Positions 1-8,874 of a DNA stretch of 46,460 bases are shown piece after piece. The position numbers and the translations under genes are program-made. The notes under the pieces were generated by a model. The model was given only the letters and a program-made list of their open reading frames with translations, was not told the origin of the DNA and did no database searches. This DNA is from Verrucomicrobiota bacterium. GTDB taxonomy: Bacteria > Verrucomicrobiota > Verrucomicrobiia > Chthoniobacterales > Xiphinematobacteraceae. Where the stretch lies: contig JAHFTB010000018.1 in NCBI GenBank assembly GCA_023269545.1, forward strand, positions 1 through 46,460, in the 5' to 3' direction. Numbering within the stretch: the stretch's first letter is position 1; each line of letters starts with the position of its first letter.

Positions 1-1
1 C

Positions 2-100
2 TTCGATAATATTTTGCGGGGCATGATCAACTCCCATCGCATCGAGGGCGATTCTCATGGAATGAAGAAAGCGTTAGAGATTGGTTTGGAAATAAATTGA
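2..100 (+). CDS. C-terminal end of an unidentified protein (partial)
   Basis: An open frame runs in from the left edge and stops at TGA 98-100, giving 32 residues that begin FDNILRGMINSH and end ALEIGLEIN. The ending resembles the last helix of Gfo/Idh/MocA-type oxidoreductases, where a glycine-rich turn precedes an Ala-Leu-Glu-Ile helix, but 32 residues are too few to assign a family. It converges on rpmF. A hairpin follows directly after the stop. Confidence 0.4.
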   Translation, partial: FDNILRGMINSHRIEGDSHGMKKALEIGLEIN

Positions 101-127
101 GAGCACTTTCTCATGGAAAGTATGCTC
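101..127 (+). terminator. Hairpin directly after the first gene, possible terminator
   Basis: GAGCACTTTC pairs with GAAAG-TA-TGCTC around a 5-nt loop, with a 2-nt bulge. It begins one base after the stop codon of the partial gene. There is no clear T tract, so it may be a 3' end-protecting hairpin rather than an intrinsic terminator. The rest of the gap to 328 holds a small GC hairpin (TTGCCCGAGGGCAA) and no gene. Confidence 0.35.
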
Positions 128-328
128 CATTTATCACGAATTCCCGCCCTTGGGCTTGCCATCGTTCTTTCGCTGAAACACATATTCCTGGCAACATCGT
201 ACGTCATTTTAATGAGAAAATGCTCCAATAACCCGAAGTCTTAATACTCTGTAGCTTGCCCGAGGGCAACAGATTAGAGCATTTATTTTTAATGCCCGTA
301 CCAAATCTTCGCAACGTGATTGAGGGCT

Positions 329-514
329 TTAAGCCGACGCCTCAACTGTGAGGACTTGCCGATTCTTATAGTATCCGCAACCAGAACATGCGGTATGGGG
401 CACAATCTTTTCTCCACATTGTGGACAAGAAGCAAGCTGGGCGGCTCGCCAGCGATTTGCCGCTTTGCGAGTACGCAAACGCATCTTGGAAGTTTTTCTC
501 TTTGGGACTCCCAT
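329..514 (-). CDS. rpmF: 50S ribosomal protein L32 (bL32)
   Basis: The 61-residue protein begins MGVPKRKTSKMRLRTRKAANRW, the standard bL32 opening. It carries a zinc-ribbon pair CPQCG (near residue 30) and CSGCGYY (near residue 44), so it is the zinc-binding (C+) form. bL32 is a small protein of the large ribosomal subunit. It is the last gene of guaA-coaD-yceD-rpmF and starts 6 bases after yceD ends. The yceD-rpmF pairing is widely conserved in bacteria. Length and motifs are normal. Confidence 0.95.
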   Translation of the reverse strand: MGVPKRKTSKMRLRTRKAANRWRAAQLASCPQCGEKIVPHTACSGCGYYKNRQVLTVEASA

Positions 515-520
515 AATTTA

Positions 521-991
521 TTAGGAATTCTTTTTTAGGTTCAAGTTCTTTAGTGCTTCCCATGCCGTCTGGGATGTATCCCTTTCGCTTTCAACGGCCT
601 TTGCCTCTGTCGGAAATGTGGCCGGACAGGATAGTTCAGACGTAGAGTCGCATCTCGGATATAACGGAAGAGCAAGTAGAATATCCTCTCGGACGAGCGG
701 GGTCAAGTCTACGATTTCTCTTCCTTCTAATTCTGTTTGAATGGCCACATGATCCACCTGTATTTTGTATTCAAAAAAACAGAGACAAGCAACGCATTGC
801 AGTTGCACTTTCAAGCTCAAACTACCTACTGCAAAAAAACCGTCATTTGAAATTCCCCCTTCCAAACAATAGCTTAGAGGGCCGATTGGGAGAGCCCCCA
901 CCTCGGATAAGCCGAAAATGTGAGGGTCCTCTTCCCCCTCCCATTTACCGCCTGTGAGCGGGATTTGATGAAGATGAATTTTCAAAGGCAT
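521..991 (-). CDS. yceD: YceD/DUF177 family protein
   Basis: A 156-residue protein of the DUF177 family, whose members sit upstream of rpmF and are linked to 23S rRNA accumulation. Visible family features are the central LxVxLxCxxCL segment (about residues 60-72), the DLTPLVREDILLALP stretch (about 95-110) and the following cysteine-containing YPRCDS...SCP, then a C-terminal TSQTAWEALKNLNLKK. Its ATG overlaps the end of coaD (the coaD stop TGA lies within the second and third codons), so the two are translationally coupled. The exact biochemical role of the family is not settled. Confidence 0.88.
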   Translation of the reverse strand: MPLKIHLHQIPLTGGKWEGEEDPHIFGLSEVGALPIGPLSYCLEGGISNDGFFAVGSLSLKVQLQCVACLCFFEYKIQVDHVAIQTELEGREIVDLTPLVREDILLALPLYPRCDSTSELSCPATFPTEAKAVESERDTSQTAWEALKNLNLKKNS

Positions 992-1473
992 GGAGTATAA
1001 ATTTTTTTCAGTTTAGTGGCTACGGCGGGAGGAACAAACTTAGAAATATCCCCTCCCAGTCGAGCGACTTCTTTCACCAGACGAGAGCTGAGGTAAGTAT
1101 AATCCTCTTGTGGAGTGAGAAAAACGGTCTCCAGTTGAGGGTGCAGGTGACGATTCATCAGGGCCATCTGAAATTCAAATTCAAAATCCGAAACGGCTCG
1201 CAAACCGCGAATCACTACGTTGATTTGATTTTTTTTTGCAAAGTCCGCCAGCAATCCATCTAAAATCAACACTTGGACGGGGATATCGTTCCGCAAGGAT
1301 TTCCGAACAGATTCCACTCTTTCCTCCGTAGAAAATAGCGGAGTCTTAGAATCATTTTCCGCAATGGCAACGATTAATTCATCAAATAATTCGATAGCCC
1401 GATAAATCACGTCTATGTGACCATTGGTAACAGGATCAAAACTTCCGGGATAAAGGGCGCGTCTCATTCCCAT
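982..1473 (-). CDS. coaD: Phosphopantetheine adenylyltransferase
   Basis: CoaD transfers AMP from ATP to 4'-phosphopantetheine, the fourth step of coenzyme A synthesis. The protein opens with [20 protein letters not shown], containing the nucleotidyltransferase signature (SFDPxTxGHxD), and has the family's [20 protein letters not shown] segment near residue 93 and [16 protein letters not shown] near residue 130. Length 163 is typical. Two starts are possible, ATG at 1473 and ATG at 1467; the second overlaps the guaA stop as ATGA and would give [10 protein letters not shown], the usual family start. coaE, the next CoA-pathway enzyme, lies at 12.3 kb. Confidence 0.95.
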   Translation of the reverse strand: MGMRRALYPGSFDPVTNGHIDVIYRAIELFDELIVAIAENDSKTPLFSTEERVESVRKSLRNDIPVQVLILDGLLADFAKKNQINVVIRGLRAVSDFEFEFQMALMNRHLHPQLETVFLTPQEDYTYLSSRLVKEVARLGGDISKFVPPAVATKLKKIYTPCL

Positions 1474-3035
1474 TCAATGGTGGCAGGTGGCTTGCTAGAG
1501 ACATCATAACAAACCCGATTCACTCCTTTGACTTCATTAATAATTCTCGAAGAAATCATTGCGAGTAACTCATATGGAAGGCGCACCCAGTCCGCGGTCA
1601 TCCCGTCTCGGCTTTCTACCATCCGTAATGCGATAGTATTCTCATAAGTACGTTCGTCACCCATCACCCCAACTGAACGCACAGGGAGTAAGACTGCAAA
1701 AGATTGCCATACTTTGTAATACCACCCGGAAGCTTTCATTTCTTGAATGACAATCGTATCGGCTTCGCGCAAAATGCGCAAACGCGTACGTGTGACATCG
1801 CTCAAAATTCTTACTGCCAATCCGGGGCCCGGAAAAGGCTGTCTATTCACCACTTCCTTTGACAACCCTAGCTTTACTCCCACTTCTCGAACTTCGTCCT
1901 TAAAAAGCTGGCGCAGCGGCTCCACCAGCTCAAATTTCATCCACGAGGGAAGCCCCCCTACATTATGGTGGCTTTTGATTAAGGACGCAGGATTTCCGGC
2001 AATCGATATGCTTTCGATCACATCGGGATAGAGAGTTCCCTGAGCTAAAAATCGGAAGGGATGTTTGGAAGAAGCCCGACTCTGGAGTTGTTTGGCAGTG
2101 GATTGAAAAACCCGCACAAATTCATTCCCAATAATTCTCCGTTTCCTCTCGGGATCCGTCACCCCTTTGAGCCTCGAAATAAAGCTCTGGGCGGCATCCA
2201 CAGTTTTGAGGCGGATGTGAAAATTACCGGAAAAGAGTTCTTTCACCGCACGACGCTCCCCCGTACGCAAAAGCCCATTGTCCACAAAAATACAGGTCAG
2301 ACGATCTCCAATAGCGCGGTCTAACAAAGCGGCTGCCACGGTAGAATCCACTCCTCCACTGAGCCCAAGAAGGACGCGTCCCTCCTGTACTTGATCTTGA
2401 ATGGCTTTGCAACTCCGTTCAATAAAGGATTCCACGGTCCAATTCGGAATGCATCCACAGAGATTAATTGCAAAATTTTCGAGAATATTTTTTCCAAGGG
2501 GAGTATGGCCGACTTCAGGGTGAAACTGAAGGCCGTAAATGTTTTTTTCTGGAAAGCCGATCACGGCATGAGGAGAATTTTCCGTCTTTCCAAAAACGCG
2601 AAACCCTTTTGGAAGCGAAGTCACCTGGTCTCCATGACTATTCCAAACGTCAATTTTAAGTGGCAAGCCACGGAACAAAAGGCATTTCGGATTCAGATGC
2701 AAAATACCGGCTCCGTACTCGCGGTGAGAGGATTGCTCCACCTTCCCCCCAAAATCCTTGGCTACGAGTTGGGTTCCATAACAGATTCCCAGGATGGGAA
2801 TTCCCAATTTGTAAATCCCTTTATCCAATTTGGGGGCTTTGGGAGAATAGACGCTGGCTGGACCGCCGGAGAGAATAATCCCAGCGGGAGCTGCCGCGCG
2901 GACTTGAGCCGCGCTAATGTGGTACGCACTGATTTCAGAGTAAATACGGCATTCTCGGATGCGCCGAGCAATTACTTGAGTATACTGTGAACCGAAATCA
3001 AGAATGAGAATTTTAGAAGTAGAATCCGGCGGCAT
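1464..3035 (-). CDS. guaA: GMP synthase (glutamine-hydrolysing)
   Basis: GuaA converts XMP to GMP using ATP and ammonia from glutamine. The N-terminal class I amidotransferase domain begins [21 protein letters not shown] and has the nucleophile in GICYGTQ and the FHPEVGHT histidine/glutamate. The ATP-pyrophosphatase domain shows the PP-loop [14 protein letters not shown] near residue 226. The C-terminal dimerisation domain has [12 protein letters not shown] and ends KPPATIEWE, the conserved C terminus. Length 523 is normal. It is the first gene of the four-gene minus-strand operon; its last bases overlap coaD. Confidence 0.97.
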   Translation of the reverse strand: MPPDSTSKILILDFGSQYTQVIARRIRECRIYSEISAYHISAAQVRAAAPAGIILSGGPASVYSPKAPKLDKGIYKLGIPILGICYGTQLVAKDFGGKVEQSSHREYGAGILHLNPKCLLFRGLPLKIDVWNSHGDQVTSLPKGFRVFGKTENSPHAVIGFPEKNIYGLQFHPEVGHTPLGKNILENFAINLCGCIPNWTVESFIERSCKAIQDQVQEGRVLLGLSGGVDSTVAAALLDRAIGDRLTCIFVDNGLLRTGERRAVKELFSGNFHIRLKTVDAAQSFISRLKGVTDPERKRRIIGNEFVRVFQSTAKQLQSRASSKHPFRFLAQGTLYPDVIESISIAGNPASLIKSHHNVGGLPSWMKFELVEPLRQLFKDEVREVGVKLGLSKEVVNRQPFPGPGLAVRILSDVTRTRLRILREADTIVIQEMKASGWYYKVWQSFAVLLPVRSVGVMGDERTYENTIALRMVESRDGMTADWVRLPYELLAMISSRIINEVKGVNRVCYDVSSKPPATIEWE

Positions 3036-3070
3036 TACGATAATGGGTAGTGGTATGAGATTAACTATGG

Positions 3071-3183
3071 GCTGCCCAGGCGCTGGGCCTTCATTGGTCG
3101 AGTGCGTAGTGAGTGGTTCACAGAATCCGCAGCTTTTTTAGGCCATTGGATTCTACGAACCACCCACCACCAACTACGAACTA
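3071..3183 (+). repeat. Dispersed repeat R2, copy A
   Basis: Member of a dispersed family seen also near 10.90, 13.38, 15.97, 22.17, 28.29 and 34.73 kb. Shared blocks are a leading CCTGGGAACCGGGCTT-like box, a variable middle, then GCAGCTTTTTTAGGC, then a tail TCTACGAACCAC...AACTACGAAC. Copy A fills the divergent gap between guaA and aat, so the promoters of both genes must lie in or next to it. Confidence 0.7.
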
Positions 3184-3192
3184 ATTTAGCAA

Positions 3193-3804
3193 GTGACAAC
3201 AAAGATTATCCCTCCCGAACTTCTTCTTGAGGCTTATCGTCAGGGTTTATTCCCAATGGCAGTAGAACCCGGTCATATTGAGTGGTTTTCCCCTAAATAT
3301 CGCGGAATCCTTCCACTCAACGAATTTCACATTCCCCATGGCCTTCGCCGCAGCCTCAAAACACAACCGTGGCATGCTACCATCGACATGGCCTTTCGGG
3401 ATGTCATGGTCGCCTGTTCAAAACGAGAAGAGACATGGATCGACGACATTATCTTAGCCACCTATTGCCATCTCCACAATCTGGGCCATGCACATTCCTT
3501 GGAAATTTGGTGCAACGAGGAATTGGCAGGAGGATTGTATGGAGTGGCAATCGGAGGAGTTTTTTTTGGGGAATCCATGTTCCATCGGAAAACAGATGGC
3601 TCCAAAGTTGCTTTAAAGGCGCTAGTGGATACATTGAATGCCGGGGGATTTCTCCTACTGGATACCCAATGGATCTCCCCGCATTTGGAGCAATTCGGAG
3701 TCCGGGAAATTCCGCGATCCGCTTATATCCATCTTTTGGAAAATGCCCTGAATATTTCCGCACATTTTCCTAAAAAAGGAGTGATTGATATGTTAAAATG
3801 CTGA
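3193..3804 (+). CDS. aat: Leucyl/phenylalanyl-tRNA--protein transferase
   Basis: Aat adds Leu or Phe from aminoacyl-tRNA to N-terminal Arg or Lys of proteins, marking them for ClpS/ClpAP in the N-end rule pathway. The 203-residue product shows the family pattern LLLEAYRQGLFPMA (about 10-23), WFSP (about 32), GHAHSLEIW (about 99), GGLYGVAIGGVFFGESMF (about 112-129) and a C-terminal LLDTQWISPHLEQFG. The only in-frame start giving the normal N terminus is GTG at 3193. It directly follows repeat R2 copy A, and the HPt gene begins 11 bases after its stop. Confidence 0.93.
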   Translation: MTTKIIPPELLLEAYRQGLFPMAVEPGHIEWFSPKYRGILPLNEFHIPHGLRRSLKTQPWHATIDMAFRDVMVACSKREETWIDDIILATYCHLHNLGHAHSLEIWCNEELAGGLYGVAIGGVFFGESMFHRKTDGSKVALKALVDTLNAGGFLLLDTQWISPHLEQFGVREIPRSAYIHLLENALNISAHFPKKGVIDMLKC

Positions 3805-3815
3805 TATTCAATTGA

Positions 3816-4193
3816 ATGAAAAAAACAGACTCCTGTGATTCGGAAGATCCTCGAAATAATCTGGATTGGACTCAGTTTGAAGCTATCACCTGCAGCCTTT
3901 TACCGGAATTTATCACAGTCTACCGAGAATTTGAGAGGGAGCTCCCTCAACTTTTAAAAGACCTGCGGGCAGCCATCGCCGATGCCTCCTCCCAAAAAGT
4001 TGCCAGCTTAGCGCATCAAATCAAAGGAAGTGCCGCTAATTTTGGATTTGTCGGCACCAGCCAAAAAATGAATGAACTCGAATGCGAAGCCCAAAAAAAA
4101 CTGCTTCAGCATGCCGAAAAACATCTCATCGCAGCACAAGAAGCTTTTGAACAGGCACGGCTGGAAGTGAATCGTCGTCTTCAGGGCATATAG
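3816..4193 (+). CDS. Stand-alone HPt (histidine phosphotransfer) domain protein
   Basis: A 125-residue, helical protein with the HPt core motif LAHQIKGSAANFGF; the presumed phosphorylated histidine is near residue 67. HPt proteins shuttle phosphate between receiver domains in multistep phosphorelays. No kinase or receiver gene is visible within 40 kb, so its partners are elsewhere. It lies 11 bases downstream of aat and is probably co-transcribed with it. A lysine/alanine-rich helix (about 95-125) ends the protein. Confidence 0.8.
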   Translation: MKKTDSCDSEDPRNNLDWTQFEAITCSLLPEFITVYREFERELPQLLKDLRAAIADASSQKVASLAHQIKGSAANFGFVGTSQKMNELECEAQKKLLQHAEKHLIAAQEAFEQARLEVNRRLQGI

Positions 4194-4301
4194 CGAAATT
4201 CCGATAAAATGATCTCGTCGGTGACGCATGTCTTGCGTTCCCTTTTTGCTTTGACACCTGACATTCATAGCTTATCCAGTTGTATGTAAGTTAATTACAT
4301 A

Positions 4302-5237
4302 ATGCCACCATTAGTTTACGAAGCACTGGAAACAGACTGGAAAGCCTCCTTTTCCGAGGAACGACAGAAAGAAAGCCTCCATCGCCTGGAAGAGGGTTTT
4401 GTCATTCTTTTCCCTCGCCTCAATTTCACTTTATCAGAGGAAGAAAAAGAATTTCTGAGTCCACACGTGGTAGGAAAATCCAAAAACGTATGCTACAACA
4501 TTGCCAATAGGCAAATTGGCGGCACGATTCTCAAAGAAAATGCTGGTTCCCGGTTAGGGAGACTGATGCATCGGTTTGCGGATCATACTCGCCATCTCCT
4601 TCATAACCTTTTGCCTAAATACCAAGGATGCCTCAAACAGGGCCGAACCAGTTTTCGACCCGTGGAAGTGGCAGGACGTGTCACCTCCTGGCGTAAGGAC
4701 GATACTCGGTTGCATGTCGATTGTTTTCCTTCCACCCCCTTGCAAGGAAAACGAATTATCCGCGTCTTCAGCAACGTGAACCCAGAGGGATGCCCTCGTT
4801 CCTGGCGGGTCGGAGAACCATTTCCAGATGTGGTGGCACGCTTCTTTCCCAAATTGAAAGCCCCGATTTTTGGCACTCCTACTCTGTTGCATTTACTCCG
4901 AGTCACCAAAGCCAAACGTAGTGAATACGATCATTACATGCTCCAGTTGCACGACCAAATGAAACAAGATCTGGAATATCAGAAAAATGTTCAACAAAGC
5001 ACCCTGCACTTTCCGGCAGGCGGAACTTGGGTGGTCTATACGGATCAAGTTTCACACGCAGCCACAGCGGGGCAATTTCAATTTGAACAAACCTTTTATT
5101 TGCCGGTCTCCGCAATGGAACGTCCTGAAACTTCACCACTGAAAATTCTTGAAAGGATGGCAGGACGGGACTTGGTTCGCGGTATCGCCACAACCCGTTA
5201 TGTCGAAAGTCCTATAGCGAAATTCCTCTATAAATGA
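4302..5237 (+). CDS. kdoO: Kdo hydroxylase family protein (Fe(II)-dependent dioxygenase)
   Basis: Resembles the Kdo 3-hydroxylase KdoO, which hydroxylates the 3-deoxy-D-manno-octulosonic acid of lipid A/inner core lipopolysaccharide. Family marks are TSFRPVEVAGR (about 118-128), the HVD iron-binding motif in RLHVDCFPSTP (about 136-146), RVFSNVNPEGCPRSWRVGEPF, then SEYDHYMLQLHDQMKQDLEYQ, and the distal histidine in YTDQVSHAATAGQF (about 244-257). The 311-residue length fits. The gene is alone on the plus strand after a gap of about 110 bp; a TTGACA at about 4253 is a weak promoter candidate. It implies the cell makes Kdo-containing LPS. Confidence 0.88.
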   Translation: MPPLVYEALETDWKASFSEERQKESLHRLEEGFVILFPRLNFTLSEEEKEFLSPHVVGKSKNVCYNIANRQIGGTILKENAGSRLGRLMHRFADHTRHLLHNLLPKYQGCLKQGRTSFRPVEVAGRVTSWRKDDTRLHVDCFPSTPLQGKRIIRVFSNVNPEGCPRSWRVGEPFPDVVARFFPKLKAPIFGTPTLLHLLRVTKAKRSEYDHYMLQLHDQMKQDLEYQKNVQQSTLHFPAGGTWVVYTDQVSHAATAGQFQFEQTFYLPVSAMERPETSPLKILERMAGRDLVRGIATTRYVESPIAKFLYK

Positions 5238-5293
5238 GCAGGAATTTTACCGCATCAAACAAGGAATCCTCGATAATTTCCTTTTTCAAGAGC

Positions 5294-6637
5294 TCAAATT
5301 TTCTTCCCTGACCATGGCTTTTGCGTAAGTCCCGATATATTACGCAATCCAGTTAGGAGTAATTCCGCATTAGTTTGAGTGGCTTGTATATTTTGGGTAA
5401 GGATCTGCATTGCTTCCAGGGCTGGCAGTACCGAGAGTTGTTTGCGCAGGTGAATAATGCGCTGATATTCGTCGGGATGGTAAAGAAGATCTTCTCTCCG
5501 AGTGCCAGACTTTAAAATGTGAATAGCAGGGAAAATGCGCTCTTCAGCAATAGTACGATCCAGATGGATTTCCATATTGCCTGTACCCTTAAATTCTTGA
5601 AAGATCAGCTCATCCATCTGGCTATGGGTTTCCACTAAAGTGGTGGCAAGAATGGTGAGGCTTCCGCCTTCTTCTGTATTGCGCGCCGCGGCAAAGAATT
5701 TACGGGGACGCACTAGCAATTTGGAATCCACTCCACCGCTCATGGTTCTCCCCTTGGCAAGGTGTAGGTTATTGTAACCGCGTGCCATGCGGGTGATGCT
5801 ATCTAAAAGAATCACGACATCTTTTCCTAGTTCAACGAGACGTTTGGCGCGTTCAGCAACCAGTTCGCAGACCTGAATATGGCGGTCAACAGCCTCATCA
5901 AAGGTGGAACTAATAATATCCGCAGAGATTTCACAACGAATGTCAGTGACTTCCTCAGGGCGTTCATTGACGAGTAGAAGAATGAGGTGAACTTCGGGGT
6001 GATTGTCGCCGATCGCCTTTGCGATTTCCCTCAATAACATCGTTTTTCCTGATTTGGGAGGAGCGACAATCAATCCGCGCTGTCCCATCCCTAGTGGAGC
6101 TATCATATCCACGATTCGTGTTCCGTACGTGGGACAACCTCTGTTTTCCAAGAGAATGCGACGCAGCGGAAAGCAAGGGGTGAGTTTTTCAAAGTCCTTA
6201 GTCATTGCCCGCTTTGTATGAGGAATGCCTTCGATTGCAGAGATGCTTTCCAGTATCAGACCTTGTTCTTTTTCCAAAGGAAGTCGGATATTTCCAGAGA
6301 TCTTTAAACCCGCCTTGAGTCGATATTGTCGAAGGAAAACGGCAGGAACCTGAACGTCTTCTGCTCCTGGTTTGAAATTGAAAACAGGGAAACGCAAGAT
6401 TCCTTCTTCCCCGCTGAGTTCTAATATCCCTTCAGCCGTTACGATTTTGCCTGTTGCGAGATAATAACGGGCCAAATTCAAAATCAATTGACGCCGAGAA
6501 GCATCCCTCCGTGGACGAATCTCTTTTCCTTGAGCCATTACCATTAATTCTCGCAATGATTTTTCCTGAAGGAAATTTAATGAAATAAAATGAGCATTTA
6601 TCCAAGCGGAGTGTCCATGTTCTGAGAAGGGTTCCAT
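5294..6637 (-). CDS. rho: Transcription termination factor Rho, first copy (rho1)
   Basis: Rho is the hexameric RNA helicase that ends transcription. Visible parts are a Rho_N-like helical start (SLRELMVMAQ), a CSD-like RNA-binding region (about 70-130) that lacks the usual GFGFLR string and reads EEGILR, the P-loop GLIVAPPKSGKTMLL (about residue 185), the Walker B region [16 protein letters not shown], the Q-loop [11 protein letters not shown], and [14 protein letters not shown]. Length is 447. A close paralogue lies at 11.0-12.3 kb on the same strand. This copy has an extra N-terminal segment (MEPFSEHGHSAWINAHF) and is not next to coaE. Catalytic motifs are intact in both copies. Confidence 0.93.
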   Translation of the reverse strand: MEPFSEHGHSAWINAHFISLNFLQEKSLRELMVMAQGKEIRPRRDASRRQLILNLARYYLATGKIVTAEGILELSGEEGILRFPVFNFKPGAEDVQVPAVFLRQYRLKAGLKISGNIRLPLEKEQGLILESISAIEGIPHTKRAMTKDFEKLTPCFPLRRILLENRGCPTYGTRIVDMIAPLGMGQRGLIVAPPKSGKTMLLREIAKAIGDNHPEVHLILLLVNERPEEVTDIRCEISADIISSTFDEAVDRHIQVCELVAERAKRLVELGKDVVILLDSITRMARGYNNLHLAKGRTMSGGVDSKLLVRPRKFFAAARNTEEGGSLTILATTLVETHSQMDELIFQEFKGTGNMEIHLDRTIAEERIFPAIHILKSGTRREDLLYHPDEYQRIIHLRKQLSVLPALEAMQILTQNIQATQTNAELLLTGLRNISGLTQKPWSGKKI

Positions 6638-6988
6638 GGGAATTTGATAAGTGGCTAGTGAAACTTGTAGTCGCTTAAAAGGTGGCGATTGTTTGCGAGA
6701 AACCTCCTCTTCTCTGGACCGAATATGATATTATGAGAGGGGCAAAAAAATAGCGAAGTTTCTTGTCAAAGGCATTGTAATTCAATGCTAAAGCAAAAAC
6801 TAAAAAAGACCTGACAACTAGCAAAAGATACAATGGAAGAAGTAGGAATTCCAGAATTTAATAGCAGAAAAAATAAGAAATTTTGTATCTACTCAGCCCC
6901 TCAGTGGGGAGAAGGCGGTGAAGATCAGTGAAAATGGGGATGAGGAAGCGGAGCCGAAGAAGGTTTTTCGCGCAGAAGAATCAGTAAG
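6638..6988. other. Gene-free gap upstream of rho1
   Basis: About 350 bases between rho1 and an inverted-repeat element, with no credible reading frame on either strand. It is A-rich and should hold the rho1 promoter and leader. I could not place a convincing -35/-10 pair. Rho leaders are often autoregulated, but I see no specific structure. Confidence 0.4.
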
Positions 6989-7080
6989 AGCCTGTCCAAA
7001 AAGACAGCGGATATTAGCCGAGCCTCCCTAAGCAGAAAAACTTCTGGCAACGCCCCCGCAATAGTCTTTTTGGACAGAGC
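6989..7080. repeat. Inverted-repeat element, possible MITE or IS-end derivative
   Basis: TGTCCAAAAAGAC at 6993-7005 is exactly matched in inverse by GTCTTTTTGGACA at 7064-7076, and flanking GAGC/GAGCTC extend the match. The 58-bp middle has no reading frame. Paired short ends around a non-coding centre fit a small non-autonomous element or a long hairpin. No clear target duplication is visible, and no second copy is in the window. Confidence 0.5.
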
Positions 7081-7090
7081 TCCAACAGAG

Positions 7091-7164
7091 TGGAGCGGGT
7101 AGAGGGAATCGAACCCTCCTGGCCAGCGTGGAAGGCTGGAACTTTACCACTAAGCTATACCCGC
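7091..7164 (-). tRNA. tRNA-Gly (anticodon TCC)
   Basis: The reverse complement folds as a full cloverleaf. Acceptor arm GCGGGTA pairs with TACCCGC, the D-arm holds AGTGGTAAAG, anticodon stem CCAGC/GCTGG carries loop CTTCCAC (anticodon TCC, reads GGA/GGG), and T-arm GAGGG-TTCGATT-CCCTC follows. The discriminator is T and the 3' CCA is encoded. Length is 74 with CCA. Confidence 0.96.
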
Positions 7165-7224
7165 ATGAGGAAACCGAGTGGATGAATTAAAGCGTAGGAA
7201 GGGTGATTAGTCAACTCTCGGGAT

Positions 7225-7767
7225 TTATCCCACTCGGGGAAGAAGGTGCCCGCTGATCATCCGATCAATGGAACCTCGTCCTCCGCCCAAGACTACCAGG
7301 GCCAGACCCGCTCCACAGAGCACCACTACGTATTCTATCAGACAACTGTGTTCCATTTGGCCTGGCGTCTGGTAGCTAAATATTGCTAAAACGACTGTTA
7401 AGATCGCCCATATTCGGGTGAAAAACCCGAACAGCAAACCGATCACCAAAACAATTCTTGCGATTACAAATGGAGTAATCAGCAAAGGAAGAGAATTATT
7501 GGAAAACGCCCGGAGAATGGAATCCCATTCTCCTTGCCAATATATCATCCCTGAGGGCCAGAACATAGCCCTCGCAATTTCTAAAAGCAGGGCTACTGCA
7601 AGAGTCCAACGCAGCATTGAAGGGGCAATACTGCGTGAAGAAGAAAATAGCATGTAAATAGGGTTACTGCTCACAAAAGAAAGAGTATCAGAGAGGTTGG
7701 CGCATAAGAAAGGCAACCCTTCGATGAAGGGAGAAGACTTTTTTAACAGACTGTGAAAGAATTTCAA
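7225..7767 (-). CDS. DoxX-like membrane protein
   Basis: A 180-residue protein with four hydrophobic segments (about 50-68, 93-112, 113-131 and 140-160), short loops, and a pattern close to DoxX/DoxD-like four-helix proteins (for example LLITPFVIARIVLVIGLLFGFFTRIWAI). The first 45 residues are not typical and the true start may be a later Met (MLFSSSRS, about residue 39, or MLRWTL, about 51). Function is not predictable; DoxX relatives are linked to redox or quinone-associated membrane roles. It is divergent from mgtE across a gap of about 100 bp. Confidence 0.65.
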   Translation of the reverse strand: MKFFHSLLKKSSPFIEGLPFLCANLSDTLSFVSSNPIYMLFSSSRSIAPSMLRWTLAVALLLEIARAMFWPSGMIYWQGEWDSILRAFSNNSLPLLITPFVIARIVLVIGLLFGFFTRIWAILTVVLAIFSYQTPGQMEHSCLIEYVVVLCGAGLALVVLGGGRGSIDRMISGHLLPRVG

Positions 7768-7872
7768 CTATACGATAAGGATCCCAGGACATTTTCTTCA
7801 CGAGGAAGGGGTTTCCAACCGCAATAGCAAGCTTGAGAATCCTCCCCAGCATGCTCTATGGGTGAAGGCATC

Positions 7873-8859
7873 ATGGCAGAAAATTTTTCCGAGCACCTCA
7901 AAAAGTCAGTTAAGAACTTCGCTAAAAACGAATTTTCTCTGCTGCTGGAAGAAAATACTGTAGCCAATACACTGGAGACGATTCGCAGGGAGGGCCTTCC
8001 AGACGGAGTGGTTTATTTTTATGTTGGGGATGCGGAAGGACGGTTAGTGGGCGTCCTTCCTTCTCGCCGGCTACTCACTGCCGCTCCGGAAAAAAAACTT
8101 TGCGAACTCATGATCCGGAGGGTCATTTCTGTTCCGGAAAGAGCTTCACTTCTAGATGCTTGTGAGCTTTTTGTGCTCTACAAACTTTTGGCAATTCCTA
8201 TTGTGGATACAGAGAGACGGTTGACAGGTATTGTGGATATCAGCGTCTTTACAGAGGAAATACTTTCGTTTGACGACAAACCCAGTACGGACGAAATTTT
8301 TCAGACCATTGGTTTTCATGTGGGAGAGCTGAAAAATGCTTCTATATGGAAATCATTTCGTTACCGGTTTCCTTGGTTGCTCACTACCATTGGCGGCGGA
8401 ATACTCTGCGCGGCGGTTTCTAATCATTTTGCCTCGACACTGGAGAGCCGTATTATTTTAGCGCTGTTTATGACACTGGTCTTGGGGCTCGGGGAAAGTG
8501 TTTGCGCTCAGTCTATGGCTCTTGCATTACAACAGTTGCATGGAGGCCAAGTCACTGGAAAATGGTTTCTCACCGCGTTGAAGAAAGAATTTTTTGCCGC
8601 TTTATTACTTGGTCTTTCGTGTGGGGGACTTGTTGGAATGGTGGTGTGGCTGACTAAGGGAGACACTCCAGCTGCTTGGGCCATAGGGAGTTCCGTTCTA
8701 GCCTCCGTCGTTTTCGCATGTCTTATTGGCTTGAGCATTCCGTCATTTTTTCGGAGTCTCCATCTGGATCCGCGCGTGGCATCGGGGCCTTTGGCACTCG
8801 CCCTAGCTGATGTGTGCACATTATTTTGTTATTTCAGCGTCGCCCAATCTGTGCTTTAA
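7873..8859 (+). CDS. mgtE: MgtE-type magnesium transporter lacking the N domain
   Basis: Two CBS motifs (about residues 20-130, with GVLPSRRLL and AIPIVDTERRLTGIVDISVF) are followed by the MgtE membrane region with about five helices, from SFRYRFPWLLTTIGGG to the end. The metal-site aspartate is kept in LDPRVASGPLALALADV. Canonical MgtE is about 450 residues and begins with an acidic N domain; here only about 328 residues exist and that domain is absent. The usual GGNAGxQS motif in helix 2 reads GESVCAQS. Start ATG 7873 has GTGAAGG just upstream; ATG 7858 is also in frame. Mg2+ or another divalent ion is the expected substrate. Confidence 0.85.
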   Translation: MAENFSEHLKKSVKNFAKNEFSLLLEENTVANTLETIRREGLPDGVVYFYVGDAEGRLVGVLPSRRLLTAAPEKKLCELMIRRVISVPERASLLDACELFVLYKLLAIPIVDTERRLTGIVDISVFTEEILSFDDKPSTDEIFQTIGFHVGELKNASIWKSFRYRFPWLLTTIGGGILCAAVSNHFASTLESRIILALFMTLVLGLGESVCAQSMALALQQLHGGQVTGKWFLTALKKEFFAALLLGLSCGGLVGMVVWLTKGDTPAAWAIGSSVLASVVFACLIGLSIPSFFRSLHLDPRVASGPLALALADVCTLFCYFSVAQSVL

Positions 8860-8874
8860 TTTACAATTACCTTT

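Noticed and set aside
2391-2990. 199-codon plus-strand frame opposite guaA
   Set aside because: Shadow of the guaA amidotransferase domain; the product lacks any recognisable motif.
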